Shown here: positions 31,594 through 43,681 of the stretch, piece after piece | Layout: every line of letters starts with the position of its first letter | Position numbering within the stretch: the first letter of the stretch is position 1 | Assembly: GCF_000512585.2 (NCBI RefSeq) | Contig: NC_089241.1 | Span: 2,542,001 to 2,606,000, forward strand | Direction: 5' to 3' | From: Kwoniella bestiolae CBS 10118 | Taxonomy: Eukaryota > Basidiomycota > Tremellomycetes > Tremellales > Cryptococcaceae | DNA length: 64,000 bases | Program-made: the position numbers and the translations under genes | Notes under the pieces: model-generated | Databases searched by the model: none | Seen by the model: the letters and a program-made list of their open reading frames with translations, nothing else | What the model was told of the DNA's origin: nothing

Positions 31594-34500
31594 CTATACA
31601 CTGTTACCCCTCATACCAAACATTCTAGCTACAATCACCTTGACCTTCTGCTGCTCATCCTGTTCATCTATGCCACCAGTAAAAGGTTTGATCACATGAT
31701 ACACCTCCAAACTCATCTCGATGAATGGTTTTGTCCTTATCCCATCCATCTTTGCTCCTTGTAGGGTATTGTACACATGAGCTGTTATTTCGTGCCTTCT
31801 TCTCTCGGATTTACGAATATCGTTGGGGTTGGTGGAGTTTGACCAGGGTGGGAGGGGAGGGAGGAACTCGGCCTGCAGTGGAGGCCTCTTGTCAGCTATA
31901 ATACGCAACTACGAAACCTTATCATGCTATCCACATCGATAGAGTACCAATAACTGCAATCCCAATTGACCATGCACACTCACAGCCTCATCATCACCCA
32001 CCAAACCCACCAACTCCATCCCCCGTTGATCCACCAGAACAACCAAAAACCTATACTTCCACTCTGCATACTCCCCCTCCGTATCATTACAGCTCAAACA
32101 CCACGTCCAATCATTCTTGAACGACATCTTACAATGCTTACAATATGCCTGGATGATATCGCCGGATGGTGAGCGAGATATGATCGACTTGACTTGAGCG
32201 ATTATCCGATATTTATTTGGGACAGTGGAATTGTCAAGTATATTAGAGATGGAAGAGAGGGGATGGTCCATTTCGTTTGTATGGATCGTTCGGAGGTGCG
32301 TGGCGAGCTGAGGTGGTCGGATTGGTTGATTGGTAGTTTGTGTGTTCTCCATATATGTTGTATTACTGTGTGAGGCATTCGAAACTGGGACTCGTTGAGG
32401 TGTCGTTGGCTGAACAGGTGGGAACGTATCTACTGAGAATAATCGATTGGAAGATTGCGGCTCATCAATCGTATCGCCTCTTTTCAGTGTTCGTAGCCGT
32501 CTGACAAAAATAACAGAGATCTCTGAATCAGCATCAACACAACATCAATTACTCGTGAAAAGACACAACCCACCTCTCAATAGCCTTGGCCCGCTTATCA
32601 TCCCCATCCACCAAAATACACTTGCGTTTCCTCCACCCCTGTCTAGCTTGATCCGAAGTAGGTAATTCCGACCAGCTCAACTCCATTTCCCCATTATACA
32701 ACTTACTCCTCACATTCTCCGCTTTGAGGATATTCCCAACATCGAATTTGGGTAATTCATGGATGTCAGGCAATTCATGGATCGCAAGTGTCCATACAGC
32801 TTCGTTGGGTAGTCCGGCGATTTGGATGTTGTGGTAATTCTTAATTGGATATTCGGTGCAGATCGTTCCGTCGGATATGTATAGTTCCAACACTGGTTTG
32901 CGGTGGTTGTTCCTGACGACATGCATGATCTGTAGACGATCAAAGCAAAGCTCAGCCATTTCTCGATTCAAGATCAACAAGCGTTCCAAAGAGATAACAA
33001 AAACAGAGGCGAGAGTAACAGTCACAGTAACATATGGGGGCAAGTCGGCTCACCTTGAACACCGCGTCAAAGAAGATCGCAGGCGTCACCTGAGCAAGAG
33101 TGATATCGCCCCTGGATGTTCCTGGACCCACAGACGACCTTCTAGATGGTGTGTCCGATTGAGACAGTCCAGGGGAAGACTCCATTCCAAAAGCATGACC
33201 ATGTCCAATCCGATTCAAGTCTCTGTGCCAATTGAACAACCCAACCATTCGATCCACTTCCTCAGTGTTCAAAGGCGGATACATTATCTGGTTCTCATGC
33301 TTGACCTCCTTCCCATTCTTCAAGACAGCCCATGTGCTGTTAGAGTTGGAAAACGATTGAGCCTTGGTCTTATTGCCGAACATCTTCACCTTGACCCCTC
33401 TGAACAGTATCACCGAGCCGATGGATACGTCCGTCGGGAGCTCGGACTCCTGCCCTCGGAAGATGGTAACCACCAGCTCTTCGCTGAACGCTGGATCGCC
33501 GCGCGCATGACGAGTGGGATCGCACAGAACAACAGACATCATGTAGTCCCCTGATAGAGGTTGTCAATCAACAAAACCATCCATGGTGTACTCCAACTTA
33601 CTGGGATGCTTCACTTCCGTGAATTGTACTACTACGCCCAGAACATTACATACGCGTGAGTCCTGTAGATATCTCAGTGGGGTATATTCCATTCCCTAAA
33701 TGGTTGATCTTCGGTCAGACAATCCCATTCTCAGGATCGATACCCACTCACATTCGTCAATAAAGGCCTCTCCAAAACCTTCACATCCTCCGCCCTCGCC
33801 TCAGCAGCTCGACTACTTTCCGCCTGCGCAGCCTGTATCTCCCCCCTTCTACGTTCCTCCGCCTCTCTTCGAGCCGCCGACAGTCGCTCGCGTTCTGCTC
33901 GAGGTGTGAAAGCCGAGGGACTGCTCTGAGATATAGGAGGTATGGATTGTCTGCGTGATGGGTAGGAGGGACTGGTAGTTGCGTGAGTGGGGTTGAAGAG
34001 ATCGACTGAGATTGAGGGAGATCGGAAAGGTGGCATGTTTTCAGGAGCAGAAGGGGTTGAATGGGCAGGTGGGACAGGAGTGGACGTATGGATGGCGGGC
34101 TTGGCGGGGTCGGTGGGCTGTTGATTTGATTGTTGGGAGGCGGTATGTACGACCGGTGGGGTGATCTGGGCAGGTGATTGAAGGGAAGGGTGAGGTGGAT
34201 TTGGCGAGCTATCCTCTGCCAAAGGTTGATTCGTTCCAGCTTGATTGGCGATGGGGAGTGCAGTTGAGCTGGAAGTTCGAGGGAGAGAGATGGGTTGATG
34301 TTGTTCCTTATCCTTTCTTGACGCAGATACAGGTGAAGTTACTGTATCAATGAAGGCTTGGAATCCAGGAGGACCAAGCTGTACGATTGTTCTAGGTTCT
34401 TTCCTCCTTTCCTTCTCTGAGTCTTCTACACTACTATCCTCGTTACCTTTTACCCGCTTGTTGCTCTCCTTCTCTTGCTCCGATGATGGTCGTTTGACAG

Positions 34501-35358
34501 GACGAGGTAGATTAGAGGTATGTGATGAACTGGATGATCTAGAGGGTTGACGGGTGAGATCAGGTGGATGGAAAGATGTCAACGGTCTAAGTTTTGATGA
34601 TTCACCGTTCTTGGATGTAGGAGTGTTGTTGTTGTTTGTAGGTGGAAGTGGAAGTTGCGAAGTTGGTTGAACGGGTGATGAGACGGTTGGTGCGGAGCTG
34701 TCTAGGTTGAACCACTCAGGGGCTTGAGATGGTTTAGGGATCTCTACGTATGTACGAGCACACATAGCAGCCATCAGTATACAGTATACACACTTTTATT
34801 CAACGAAACACCAGCATCTTACTCACCAGGCATGATCTTCTTGACTTTCCTACCGTTCTCATACCGTATCTCCCTCTCACCTATAAACTCAAGTTCGACC
34901 AGATCAACCTTCTCATCATCCGGTCTTTTACCCTTTTTGACAACTTCCATCCCCGTCGTATCAACCATAATCTCCCTCCCATCTAATGAAGTCGTCCATT
35001 CCCTACACTCCCTGCTCATCTCCACTATATCGTTCTTCATCCGCTCATCTTTGGTGTTGTTGTTATACTGCGAATGGTATATATTAATCTTGATCTCATA
35101 CTTGTCCACCCGTTCTTTATCGGTAGCAACCACATAATCATTGGGTTGATATCCCACTGGTACGGTGTATTTTTGGTTGATAGAGAATGATACTCTTGGT
35201 ATATCTACCTGCGAAGATACGTTCTTACCCCATACGATTGATATTTTCCCCGTGAGACGGGTGGGAGGAAGGATGGTACCGACGATGAAGTGGGTGTAGT
35301 TCAGGGAAGTGGTCTTGGGTGGAGTAAATGACCTTTTTGGTCGTTTGCGTTGGGTCAT
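31594..35358 (-). CDS. POT1: POT1-like telomere single-strand-binding protein
   Basis: Caps chromosome ends by binding the G-rich 3' overhang. Seven exons in phase give 1,088 aa: 35,358-34,827; 34,743-33,752; 33,695-33,602; 33,550-33,054; 32,929-32,574; 32,500-31,984; 31,872-31,594. Residues 1-178 form an ordered domain I do not recognise. Residues 179-508 are a Ser/Pro/Thr-rich linker. Residues about 510-650 match the POT1 OB1 fold: PLRYLQDSRVCNVLGVVVQF, DYMMSVVLCDPT (compare DW..TVYLWDPT in fission yeast Pot1), then a GSVILFRGVKVK strand. OB2 spans about 705-823 (VLELYISDGT…). The C-terminal domain carries CKHC (944, 947) and CLSC (958, 961), a zinc ribbon like that in animal POT1 OB3. The protein is much longer than usual Pot1 (550-650 aa). 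The extension could be a fused separate gene, but the splice is in frame. Confidence 0.85.
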
Positions 35359-35899
35359 GGTTCTCTATCGCTGTGGATGTTCATCTGGGTCTACGAGCAG
35401 TAAGTGAGCTGATGTGAGATGGACGAATGAATACATGGGATGAGAGATGAAAGTTGACGCGACTTTTTGATTTTGATCTTTGGATCATCAACATTACATG
35501 ATGAGATGACGCGTATGTTTGTTTGTGGCACGTGAGCAAAACGTGGCGAGTGGCACTCGATCACTCTGTTGCAACGGTAATTTGGTTAACCAACCTCTTC
35601 ACTGTAAGTATTTAGGAGAGTACTGTCTGGATTGCACATGTGTTACATATTGCACAAAGCTGAGAACCACATTCGACTCGATTCAAAATCGCGAAACCCT
35701 CCCCTGTTTTTCCGAGAAGCGAAGAGGACGACCTTCGATCGTACCTTTGATTGCATGAAATACCCTTTTTCAACCACTTCTCGACTGTCCTCTAGAAGAC
35801 CATTGCTCCTGCATGTATATATACCTTGGACCTCTCGGAAATTGATGATCATGATATATCATTCAAATCTGTCCCATCATATCGACGGTGAACGATAAA
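35359..35899. promoter_or_regulatory. Divergent promoter region POT1 / 35,900 gene
   Basis: 541 bp between divergent start codons. No defined factor site is claimed. The open frames at 35,519-35,898 read into the 5' leader only. Confidence 0.45.
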
Positions 35900-37503
35900 A
35901 TGCCCAGACAAGGTGATCAATCCCAGACCGAAGAGGCAGACGAAGAGTTGTCACGAGACTCTGGACCGTCCCAAATTGCCCCTCGAACCAGCGCCACAGT
36001 AAATCAAGGTAGCACCTATCATTCGTCAAGTAAGTAGATCTTCTTAGACTTTCTCCTCCACCATACATACCGCGGCATGCTCAAACTCTGCCACTCACGG
36101 TAGCGAGACCGGTCAATCCGTTTGTCTTCGCGCCGGGGACACAAGCAAGCAGGTTGGATAATGCGCTTCTTCGGGATCCCAATATGCCAAACTCAACGCT
36201 CCACTCAGGCGGTAAGTACCTGTTCAAGCAGTGTGAAACAGTGGGCGCTTACATGGCGGTGACGGGATACCGCGTCTTCGCGACAGGCGGGTGTCTCTCT
36301 TCAGGTCCTTCAATGCTATCAGCTGATTATAGCGGAGGGCTCAATCGCATGGCGACAGGGCCGGGAAGCTGGTATGCTTTCTCAGCACAATCTGGTCCGC
36401 AGCCCAACTTGATGGCTCCATCCCGACCAAGGATGTTTGACCAACCTCCAGCTCAAGCGATTCCCCCCAGCTGGGGTGAGTATTCATCTCTGCAGATCTT
36501 CGCCCAAAGCACTTTACTGAGCACGCTTTCTTTCCCGATCAGCTCAAATTACAGGTCGGACGCCTGGGCAAAGCTACGGTAAGCTTTGTTCAACTTGGGA
36601 TCAGGCGATCAGATATAGCAGTTGGTATCCTTAAATCACGTTTCGCAGTTCCACCCATGTCTACTTTTCAACAAGATCACCCATTCCTATACTCCGTTTT
36701 GGACCAATCTCGCATCGGGGCTCAAAGACCACTTGCGCCAAGCTTGTCGGACAATAACCCTGCTGCTGGTGAGTGCTAGGGCACAAAACAGCACTGTACT
36801 CAAGGAGAGGCCGGGATAAAGAGAAATCGCTGACCTCGTAACTTCAGCTTTTCGATACAATCCTTACGGTCCACTGCCTAATTGGGACAGCACGCAAACC
36901 GGCGGCAAACGCAGAAAGAAGGACTTTCTGACTATCTCATACAGTGATCCTAGTGGGAGCCTCTTCGGTCCACCCGAATTCAGGATCACCGAAAACAGAA
37001 AACCTGATTGGTTAAAGCTTCAAGCCGAGATTAACAGCATCGTCACTAATTCGAAGGAAGAGTACAGCAGACTTTTCCCCGATCGGTCTGAGCATGAACC
37101 ATTGCCACTCAATTGGGCTGGTATATCGTACAAATATGATAACCCCGATGGAGCAACATTGACTAGAGGACTGGTCAGACCAGGCGATGTCCCTCGAATG
37201 ATAGACATCTTCAACCAGGCAAAAGGACTTCGCACTACCAAAAGCGTTGGCAGAAGACGAGGATACCAGAGATCCCAAAGAGGATCAGGATCGAGTGTCC
37301 GATCCGGGTCGCTTCCTTCGACCACAGCTACGGATGTGGCAGGCCCAAATGCAGTAACAGCGTGGGCTTCAGGTGTCCCCAAGCCTGGTCTGGTTTCTTC
37401 AGCTGCTTCCATCACTTCCATCGCGGAGGGCCCGGAATCTGGCGATGAGGTCTACTTCGAGATGGGAAGCCAAGCTGGTACACCCAAAGATAAATCTTCA
37501 TGA
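35900..37503 (+). CDS. Unrecognised protein, 406 aa, shared C-terminal module
   Basis: Six exons fit in phase: 35,900-36,029; 36,104-36,211; 36,305-36,475; 36,543-36,578; 36,649-36,768; 36,848-37,503. The N-terminal half is Ser/Pro/Gln-rich with FVFAPGTQASRLDN; the last exon holds an ordered part. That part has KRRKKDFLTISYSDPSG, GPPEFRITE, a helix WLKLQAEINSIV, then WAGISYKYDNPDG and RPGDVPRMIDIFNQA, followed by a Ser/Arg tail. The strand-loop-strand-helix order resembles the ends of the proteins at 39,392-40,702 and 58,170-59,161. No signal peptide or membrane segment. Function unknown. Confidence 0.65.
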
Positions 37504-38302
37504 TCTACACTGAGAAGCTGTAATCCGTGCGGAAAGTTTTCGAGTTTTGAGCCATCTCGCGGCATGCTTTCCGAATCTATTTCGATATTTCAGTACATGC
37601 TGTTGGATCTACGGTAGCGTACTCCGTGTATACAATACACATCCATGCATTGATTCGTGACTATTTCCGAGACTTTTCCCCAAAGTTGTCTCGACGTCAC
37701 ACCCATCTTTGTGACATTCCTCAGAGCTGTGCTTGCTCTACAGCACACCATGTTCAGTGTATCTGACTCAATCCCATAGACGACCCGTTAGCGAGCTTTT
37801 CTGCCGGATTGGTCTATATGTAATAGCTGAGACAGAAGATGTCCCTCCATTGTGGACGCTGCGAGACCCGGTCTAGACTCGAGGCCTGGACAGATTGCCT
37901 TCTGCTTCTTCATCTGACAAGCTATCTCGGACAGACCAACAAATACCTCTCACCTCTGACATGGCATATACCCGCTACAGCGGCGCCGTCATCATCGAAG
38001 GCAAAAGTCAGGCAAGACCTCGAACAATTAGTCTTCTGATATCCAGACGATGGTAAAGGGGAGGTTCCAATTCTGAGTCGAGAGATGAAAGGAGTGTTAT
38101 GGCGTCTTCCGACTTCATACGCTTCTGCGTGTGCTGCGACCATGACCAGAAACCACTGTAGCAGCAAACAGTGATTCTCGCTTGAGGAGGGCTGAGTGCA
38201 AGCCGAACACTTAAAAGCGAGATTTCCGCACACTCAAGTCTAGCTATAAGTTCGTATCAATCCATCTCTTCATCAGACCTAAAGGGTATCTCCTGAATTG
38301 CA
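37504..38302. other. Intergenic, nothing recognised
   Basis: No supported gene; short frames at 37,839-38,039 and 37,922-38,233 lack support. Confidence 0.4.
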
Positions 38303-38633
38303 ATGTCCACAACGTCTTCTACCTCGTCCCCCACCAACGGACCACTAGGTAATATAAACTGGAATCAATTCCGTCGATCGGGAGAAGACAGTCCTCAAAT
38401 CTCACCTAAGAGTAGTAAGTGAAGTTCCTATACAAGATTACCAGATAATCCAAGCCTGTGAAGATGGATTGCCCGCCTTGCTGACTGGCAAGTCTGATGT
38501 TGTCATAGGCGCCGACGGGCTTTCGAGACCCAGTCAATCCACCGAGGCGTCACGCTCAGCTGATTCCGAGCCTCACACTTCTTCGAATGCACCTCACATT
38601 TCGGTCGGAGATGCCGATACCGAAGCCAGGTGA
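38303..38633 (+). CDS. Possible small Ser-rich protein
   Basis: An ATG at 38,303 opens a short Ser/Thr-rich exon (STTSSTSSPTNGPLGNINW…) that ends at a good donor (AGTA|GTAAGT, 38,414). An acceptor CATAG at 38,509 starts a second Ser-rich exon. I could not settle the frame of the second exon with confidence, so the end near 38,633 is approximate. The style, a short N-terminal exon ending in PKSS and then an intron, resembles the first exons of the 35,900 gene. It may be a fragment of a related gene rather than a functional one. Confidence 0.3.
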
Positions 38634-39391
38634 ACACGAAAGAGATCATAGTGCTTGCTGAAGAGAGTTCACGGTCTGTCGGATCCTGCTATCTGATGGT
38701 GGCGAATCCTCTTGTACCACGGTCACACTGTTATATCCCTTAGTGATTATCGTTAATATAGCTTCCAGGCTGTACCCATCTCATTTCTGAATCGTGCAGT
38801 ATGCATCACATCCTATGTCACTTGCATTGAAACTTGGCTATTGCGTCAGGGTCTAAGACTGGGAAATACCTTACATGACGTGAGAAGTCCACGATGAATC
38901 TCTGTCTCGCGGGTGACTAGCTCTAACTAGATCACACCTCGATGCAAACTCGGCCTACTTGTTGCTATCATCGCCTCTGGTTCGAGAAGTACCACACCGT
39001 CTCCTCCAGTGTGCAACTTCTCGACCTCCCAGAGAGCAAAAGTCCCTAGGCGGGAGCTTTGGGGCCTTAACGACTGATACTACTTGGCCTTTAGCTTGAA
39101 TGCTCCTTCTGGGGTCTAGGCAAATGATAGTCACATACAAAGGGTCCAGTCCGCCGCCACGAGGAAATCGCTGTAGTAGGTCACACGGCCCGTGAACGGA
39201 AGAACTCCTTTGATTCGCCGGTCACTGCTTCTGCTGTACATGATTCTCACTCAGTCACGATCTCGGTTAGTGCAAGATGCGCCGCTACCTCAGGCCAAAT
39301 GAGCCTCTCCGCCTCGCCACCGCTTCTCCTAACGTAATTCTCTATCTTGAAAACGTTGTCTTCAACCCCTTTTCCATGAATCTCTTCGAAA
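38634..39391. other. Intergenic, nothing recognised
   Basis: No supported gene or repeat seen. Confidence 0.4.
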
Positions 39392-40702
39392 ATGACAAGC
39401 AACGAAAACGACTTTGATGCGCACCTTGACCCATAAGGTGAACGTCAATTCAATGCGGACAGTAACGTCACCCAGCAAAGTCTCTCGGGTCATGCACTGA
39501 GCGAGGAACAGCTAGACCCCGAAAGATCCAGTTTCATGATCGATCAGCAGGTTTATTGGGTCCCAGGCCAGTGTAAGCTCCCAAGTCTACTCATATCAAG
39601 GAGAATGTGCTCATGTGAGGTTGTTTTGTAGACGATCCTCACGCCAGTATAGGGATCAACACATGGGCTGAAGAAAGCCTTCCAGCCGCGATGGCCCATC
39701 CATCACTGATTTGAATCAAGGTACTATACTAACCCTAATCCTAATCATCGCGAGATACCATCGACCTCTGTAATTTCGACAAACTCGGTAAGTGCTTCTC
39801 AGGGGAGTCAGCATGCTCCATCCGGGGGCACCCTTGGTAGATATAGGAAGAAACAGTCCAAACCATCTTCAGGCTCTGGTTCGCAATCCAAAGTTCTGAA
39901 GAAAAGTGGTTCTGGAAAACCTTCAAAGAAAGATCAAGCTCGATCTTCTACCTCAATACCACTGAAGATTGCTTCCAAAGCCCCAAAGCCTCGTTATGTT
40001 ACAGGGTCAGACGCTTTCCAAGCCTCTGGCACTGGTGTCCCAGATTTCTACCCACGGGGTGCTGATACAGCATCTGCGGTAATTCCAGGGACAGGTCAGC
40101 AAGTCCTATTGGGGACATATGAGCTTGAACAACCGTCATTACAGCTGGATGCTACAAGTGTACCCCGCTATTCTCAAGCACAAGCGCAAATGACTTTACC
40201 TCAACCGAGGCGATCCATCCTTTCAACTCTGCGAACTCTCCCAGCAATTTCGGCTGGCAATACTCACCAAAAAATCGGCCGCGACCTCAGATTCACGTCG
40301 CCAACTACCCTTGCTCCCCAGCCGGACTCTGACGCCACGACCACCTCCAAAGGATATGATGATCCGAAGAGAAGACAAGCCTTCCGATCAGCAATTATCA
40401 GTGACCCAGGAAACGTAAAGACGTATATCCATTCCGGTCGATCTGACGGGCCCTTCCCAGCTCTTGAAGAAGGGATGGTAGTGAAACAACCAGAGGGGTT
40501 CGACATGTCCATCACACCAATTTATGATCGCGATAGTCAGCTGCATCCCGATCTCAATTCGAGCGGGACTGCTCAACCGAGGTTGTATCGCAGTATCTCT
40601 CTTGAGGAGGGACGGAAGATCGAGGAGATGGTAAGAGAAGCTAGTAGACGGGCGTATGAGAGGGGTTATTATCAGGCTCAGGCTGTTCGACACGACCTCT
40701 AG
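39392..40702 (+). CDS. Unrecognised protein with damaged or unresolved start
   Basis: The well-supported part is a continuous Ser/Lys-rich then ordered frame from about 39,755 to the stop at 40,700-40,702. It reads KKQSKPSSGSGSQ, KPRYVTGSDAFQASG, VPDFYPRGAD, then VKTYIHSGRSDGPFP, PEGFDMSITPIYDRD and an SLEEGRKIEEMVREA helix. Upstream, a likely intron (about 39,722-39,755, with a perfect TACTAAC branch) and another (39,573-39,631) lead back to an exon at 39,392-39,572. That exon's ATG frame hits TAA after 14 codons (39,434-39,436), then stays open as GERQFNADSN…VYWVPGQ. Either translation starts elsewhere or the start is broken. The C-terminal part looks paralogous to that of 58,170-59,161. 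Confidence 0.5.
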
Positions 40703-41212
40703 AGTTGTTCCGCAGTCTATCTCGTTGATTCAGGGCATGGACCCGGGTTGATGAAACCTTAAGCTTTGCAAGCTGACGGGTTTTACCGAAGAGACCAAGA
40801 CCGCTCAGGCACAGCTGGTCTTGTTGCATCGCCACGCACCATACATATCAAACAATGTCTGATGAACCTTTTGTCTTGTCTTGTCTGCATATGTATATGT
40901 ATATATGTATACTGTGAACTCATGCACCAGTTGACTAGAATTGGAGATAATCTCGTTCGCCCATAGATCCATTGTATCCTTCATCTGAAGGCAGACAGGA
41001 AAGCGCGAACCGTCCCTCGAATTAGTCAGCAAAAGAAGAGAAGAAAGAAAAGGAAGAAAAAAAAAACACGAGGGGCGAAACATAGATTATTTCCAAGATG
41101 TGGACTTTGAGGAGTAAGCATCAATATACGAAACGGAGTTATCAAGGTGTGTGGATGCCAAAAACCTGGTCACTGAACATCGAGGATACGCAAGCTGACA
41201 GTTGTACCAATT
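40703..41212. other. Intergenic, GT61 upstream region
   Basis: Holds an A-rich purine stretch near 41,030-41,070. No gene recognised. Confidence 0.4.
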
Positions 41213-43082
41213 ATGACAGATGAATCACTTCTCCCGCTCGAACATTACGATGAGAACAGATATCGACGCCATACCATGTCTGAATCCTTCACGGCGAAAG
41301 AAGGCAGGAAGTCGATATACTATCTCTACAAGAAGTCAAGGATCACGACCGTCATCCTCTTAATCATGTTACCATTAGCTGGAGTCTTGGGATATATATC
41401 GTCGACCTCTGCGCATCGTCACATACAATTTGCCGTGAATGATATTTCGCCCTACTTTGGATATTTCCAAGCTACCGATGGGAACGGGACTATCGAGTCA
41501 ATATACAAGGACGGATTAGAGAAATCAATATGGAGCAATAATTTCCTGACATCCTCAATATGGGCACCTCTCTCGCTATCCAGTTGCTCAAGAACGACCC
41601 CCTCCTGGTATGCACCATGCATAGCTCTGAGAGCATCACGATCAGTGATGGGCGGGAACGACTTGCTGGAAGAAAGAATGTTCGCCGAGGAGTTAATCTA
41701 TCCCGATTTCGCGCTTCCCTTACCCGTTTTCGCCAGGGATGAACATCGCAAGATCTGGATGAAAGCAGTTGAATCGATAAAGGAGAGAGCTACTATGAGG
41801 AAAGATGATGATTACATCGTTTATAAGAGCCAGCACGGACAGAACTTTGTGAGTGATACCTTCTTCGCCCAGTTCATCGACACTGGATCATCTTCGTCCC
41901 CCTGACACCAAACCTCCACCATCGATGAATTGCACAGCATTCTGTCCAGCTGACCAGATAGTGCGATGTTCCAGGTCATCCACGATGTGGAGTTCAGACC
42001 GCCAGCGAACTTCGATACCTGGGCCGCCGAGACGTGTATGAGTCCATTGGCGCGACTTGGAGCTCTATCCCTGGCTCCTCGAAATCGCTCAATTGATATA
42101 TCAACATCTTCAACTGAGCAACAGCTGAGATTGTCCACCTCGGAATCCCATCTATTGGTGAATTCACCCGACGCATGGTCTTTCCAGCATTTCCTAGATA
42201 GGGTCACACACATCGTCGCCCAAGCGTCGCATCTGTCTTCGTCGTCCGTCAAGCAGATCGTGCTGACCGGAAGGAAAGTATCAGGGCTTGTGCCCCAATT
42301 ATGGAGCAGGCTAGGGTTCGACGAAAAGGATAACGAGATCAAACATAATCCAAGCTCTCAGGTGCTGTTGAGTCTGGAAAAACTGATTTACTCATGCAAA
42401 ACCCCACTCGTACATCCGTATCTGAGTTGGAAAGCCTTGGAGATACTCAAGCTACCTTGGACGATGTCTGACGAGGAGTTTGATACTTCCCAGAAGAACA
42501 TTGTGAGTCTTGATTAACCCGCTGCACACTGCTGGCACAATCAAAAACCATTCATGCCATGAGATGGAGCCTGTGTGCTGGCAGATTGCTGATAGCATGT
42601 TATAGGTTTTATACGTGTCCAGATCCCACGGAGGAGCGATGAACGGTGGTCGTCGAGTTGTGAACGAAGCACAACTCCTGAGCGATATCAAGGAGTTTCT
42701 CGATGAAAGGGGTAAAGGAGAGACCTTACAACTATTCGAAGAAACTCAGTATCGCGACCTGGACAAGTTGATTGACCAATTGGCCAACAGGGTATCAGCT
42801 ATCATCGGTCCTCATGGCGGGGGTCTGATGAACCATCGATTCATGTCACCTCAGAAATCGTTATTGCTTGAATTCCTTCCTACTTCCAGAATCGAGTTTA
42901 TCAATTACGAGGAGTCTTCGATATTGAATCAAACTTACTCCACCATCATCGTCGAACCTGCGCCAAATACGAGAGACGATATGATCATTGATTTTCAGGA
43001 TGTCAGACATATTCTGGATGCGCATTTGGGGAAAGATAGACCGGAGAAGATTCAGGCAAGCTATCAGTGGGTTGCCGAATAG
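41213..43082 (+). CDS. GT61-family (DUF563) glycosyltransferase, type II membrane protein
   Basis: Golgi-type glycosyltransferase. In fungi and plants GT61 enzymes add xylose, arabinose or GlcNAc to glycans; the donor here is not known. Exon 1 (41,213-41,848) has a short cytosolic tail, a membrane anchor at about residues 45-64 (TTVILLIMLPLAGVLGY) and a lumenal region ending YIVYKSQHGQNF. Exon 2 (about 41,965-42,501) includes FQVIHDVEFRP. Exon 3 (42,606-43,082) holds VLYVSRSHGGAMNGGRRVVNE and IGPHGGGLMNHRFM, the hallmark GT61 motif, then LEFLPTS. The exon 2/3 intron is canonical. The exon 1/2 junction does not fit in phase with the best sites (TTT|GTGAGT and GATAG|TG); GTGA|GTGATA with CCAG|AT would fit. 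A minor-site intron or an indel there remains open. Confidence 0.82.
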
Positions 43083-43681
43083 ATGTACCATCTGAGTGAC
43101 GATCCGCAAGAAATGTAGAGAATTGTTTGAGTTAACCTGATGTATAACATTCTGCGAGTTGTCCACAAGGAGCCCCTGCCATGCACGCGCAAAGGCGTTG
43201 TGCGACTGTAAGCCGTGAATCATGATCAAGCGTCGTGTGCGAGAATAAGCCCTGAAAAGGGACCTGCGTACTGAGGTTCCAGGCGAGCTGTAGGGACACC
43301 GTCACCAAGCATAATATTCATCCCATGGTGCAATGTACAGTACGGGAAGAGGCGTTCTTATGAGTTTGTGGATTTGTAATAAATATGGTATGGGTATACA
43401 TCCGCATGGTATAACATTTGTTTAAAATATCATGGTTCTTGCAGGATGAGCGAGGCCAAGCCGGTGTGGTCACTTTGACACTGTGTATCGGGTCCAGTGA
43501 TGTACTATAAGAAGACACGAAGTGCAGGTGTGATGTAAAAAACGATATGACAAATATGCGAGAGTAAACAACATGTATTTCGTGGGTAGCATTGCTGGGA
43601 GTTGTCAACCTCATCCTGAAATATTAATGACAAGTCATCAATTGGTATGATGGAAGAGGGCAACTCGTTCTGTTTGACCCA
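43083..43681. other. Convergent 3' flanks
   Basis: Spacer between the GT61 gene (+) and the gene ending at 43,682 (-). Nothing recognised. Confidence 0.4.

Noticed and set aside
39728..39750. Telomere-like CTAACCCTAATCCTAATC
   Set aside because: Only two or three imperfect units, inside a likely intron whose branch site is TACTAAC. Not a telomere or interstitial telomere array.
41560..41742. Alternative frame inside GT61 exon 1
   Set aside because: The main frame is open throughout and leads to the conserved YKSQHGQNF, so this is a shadow.
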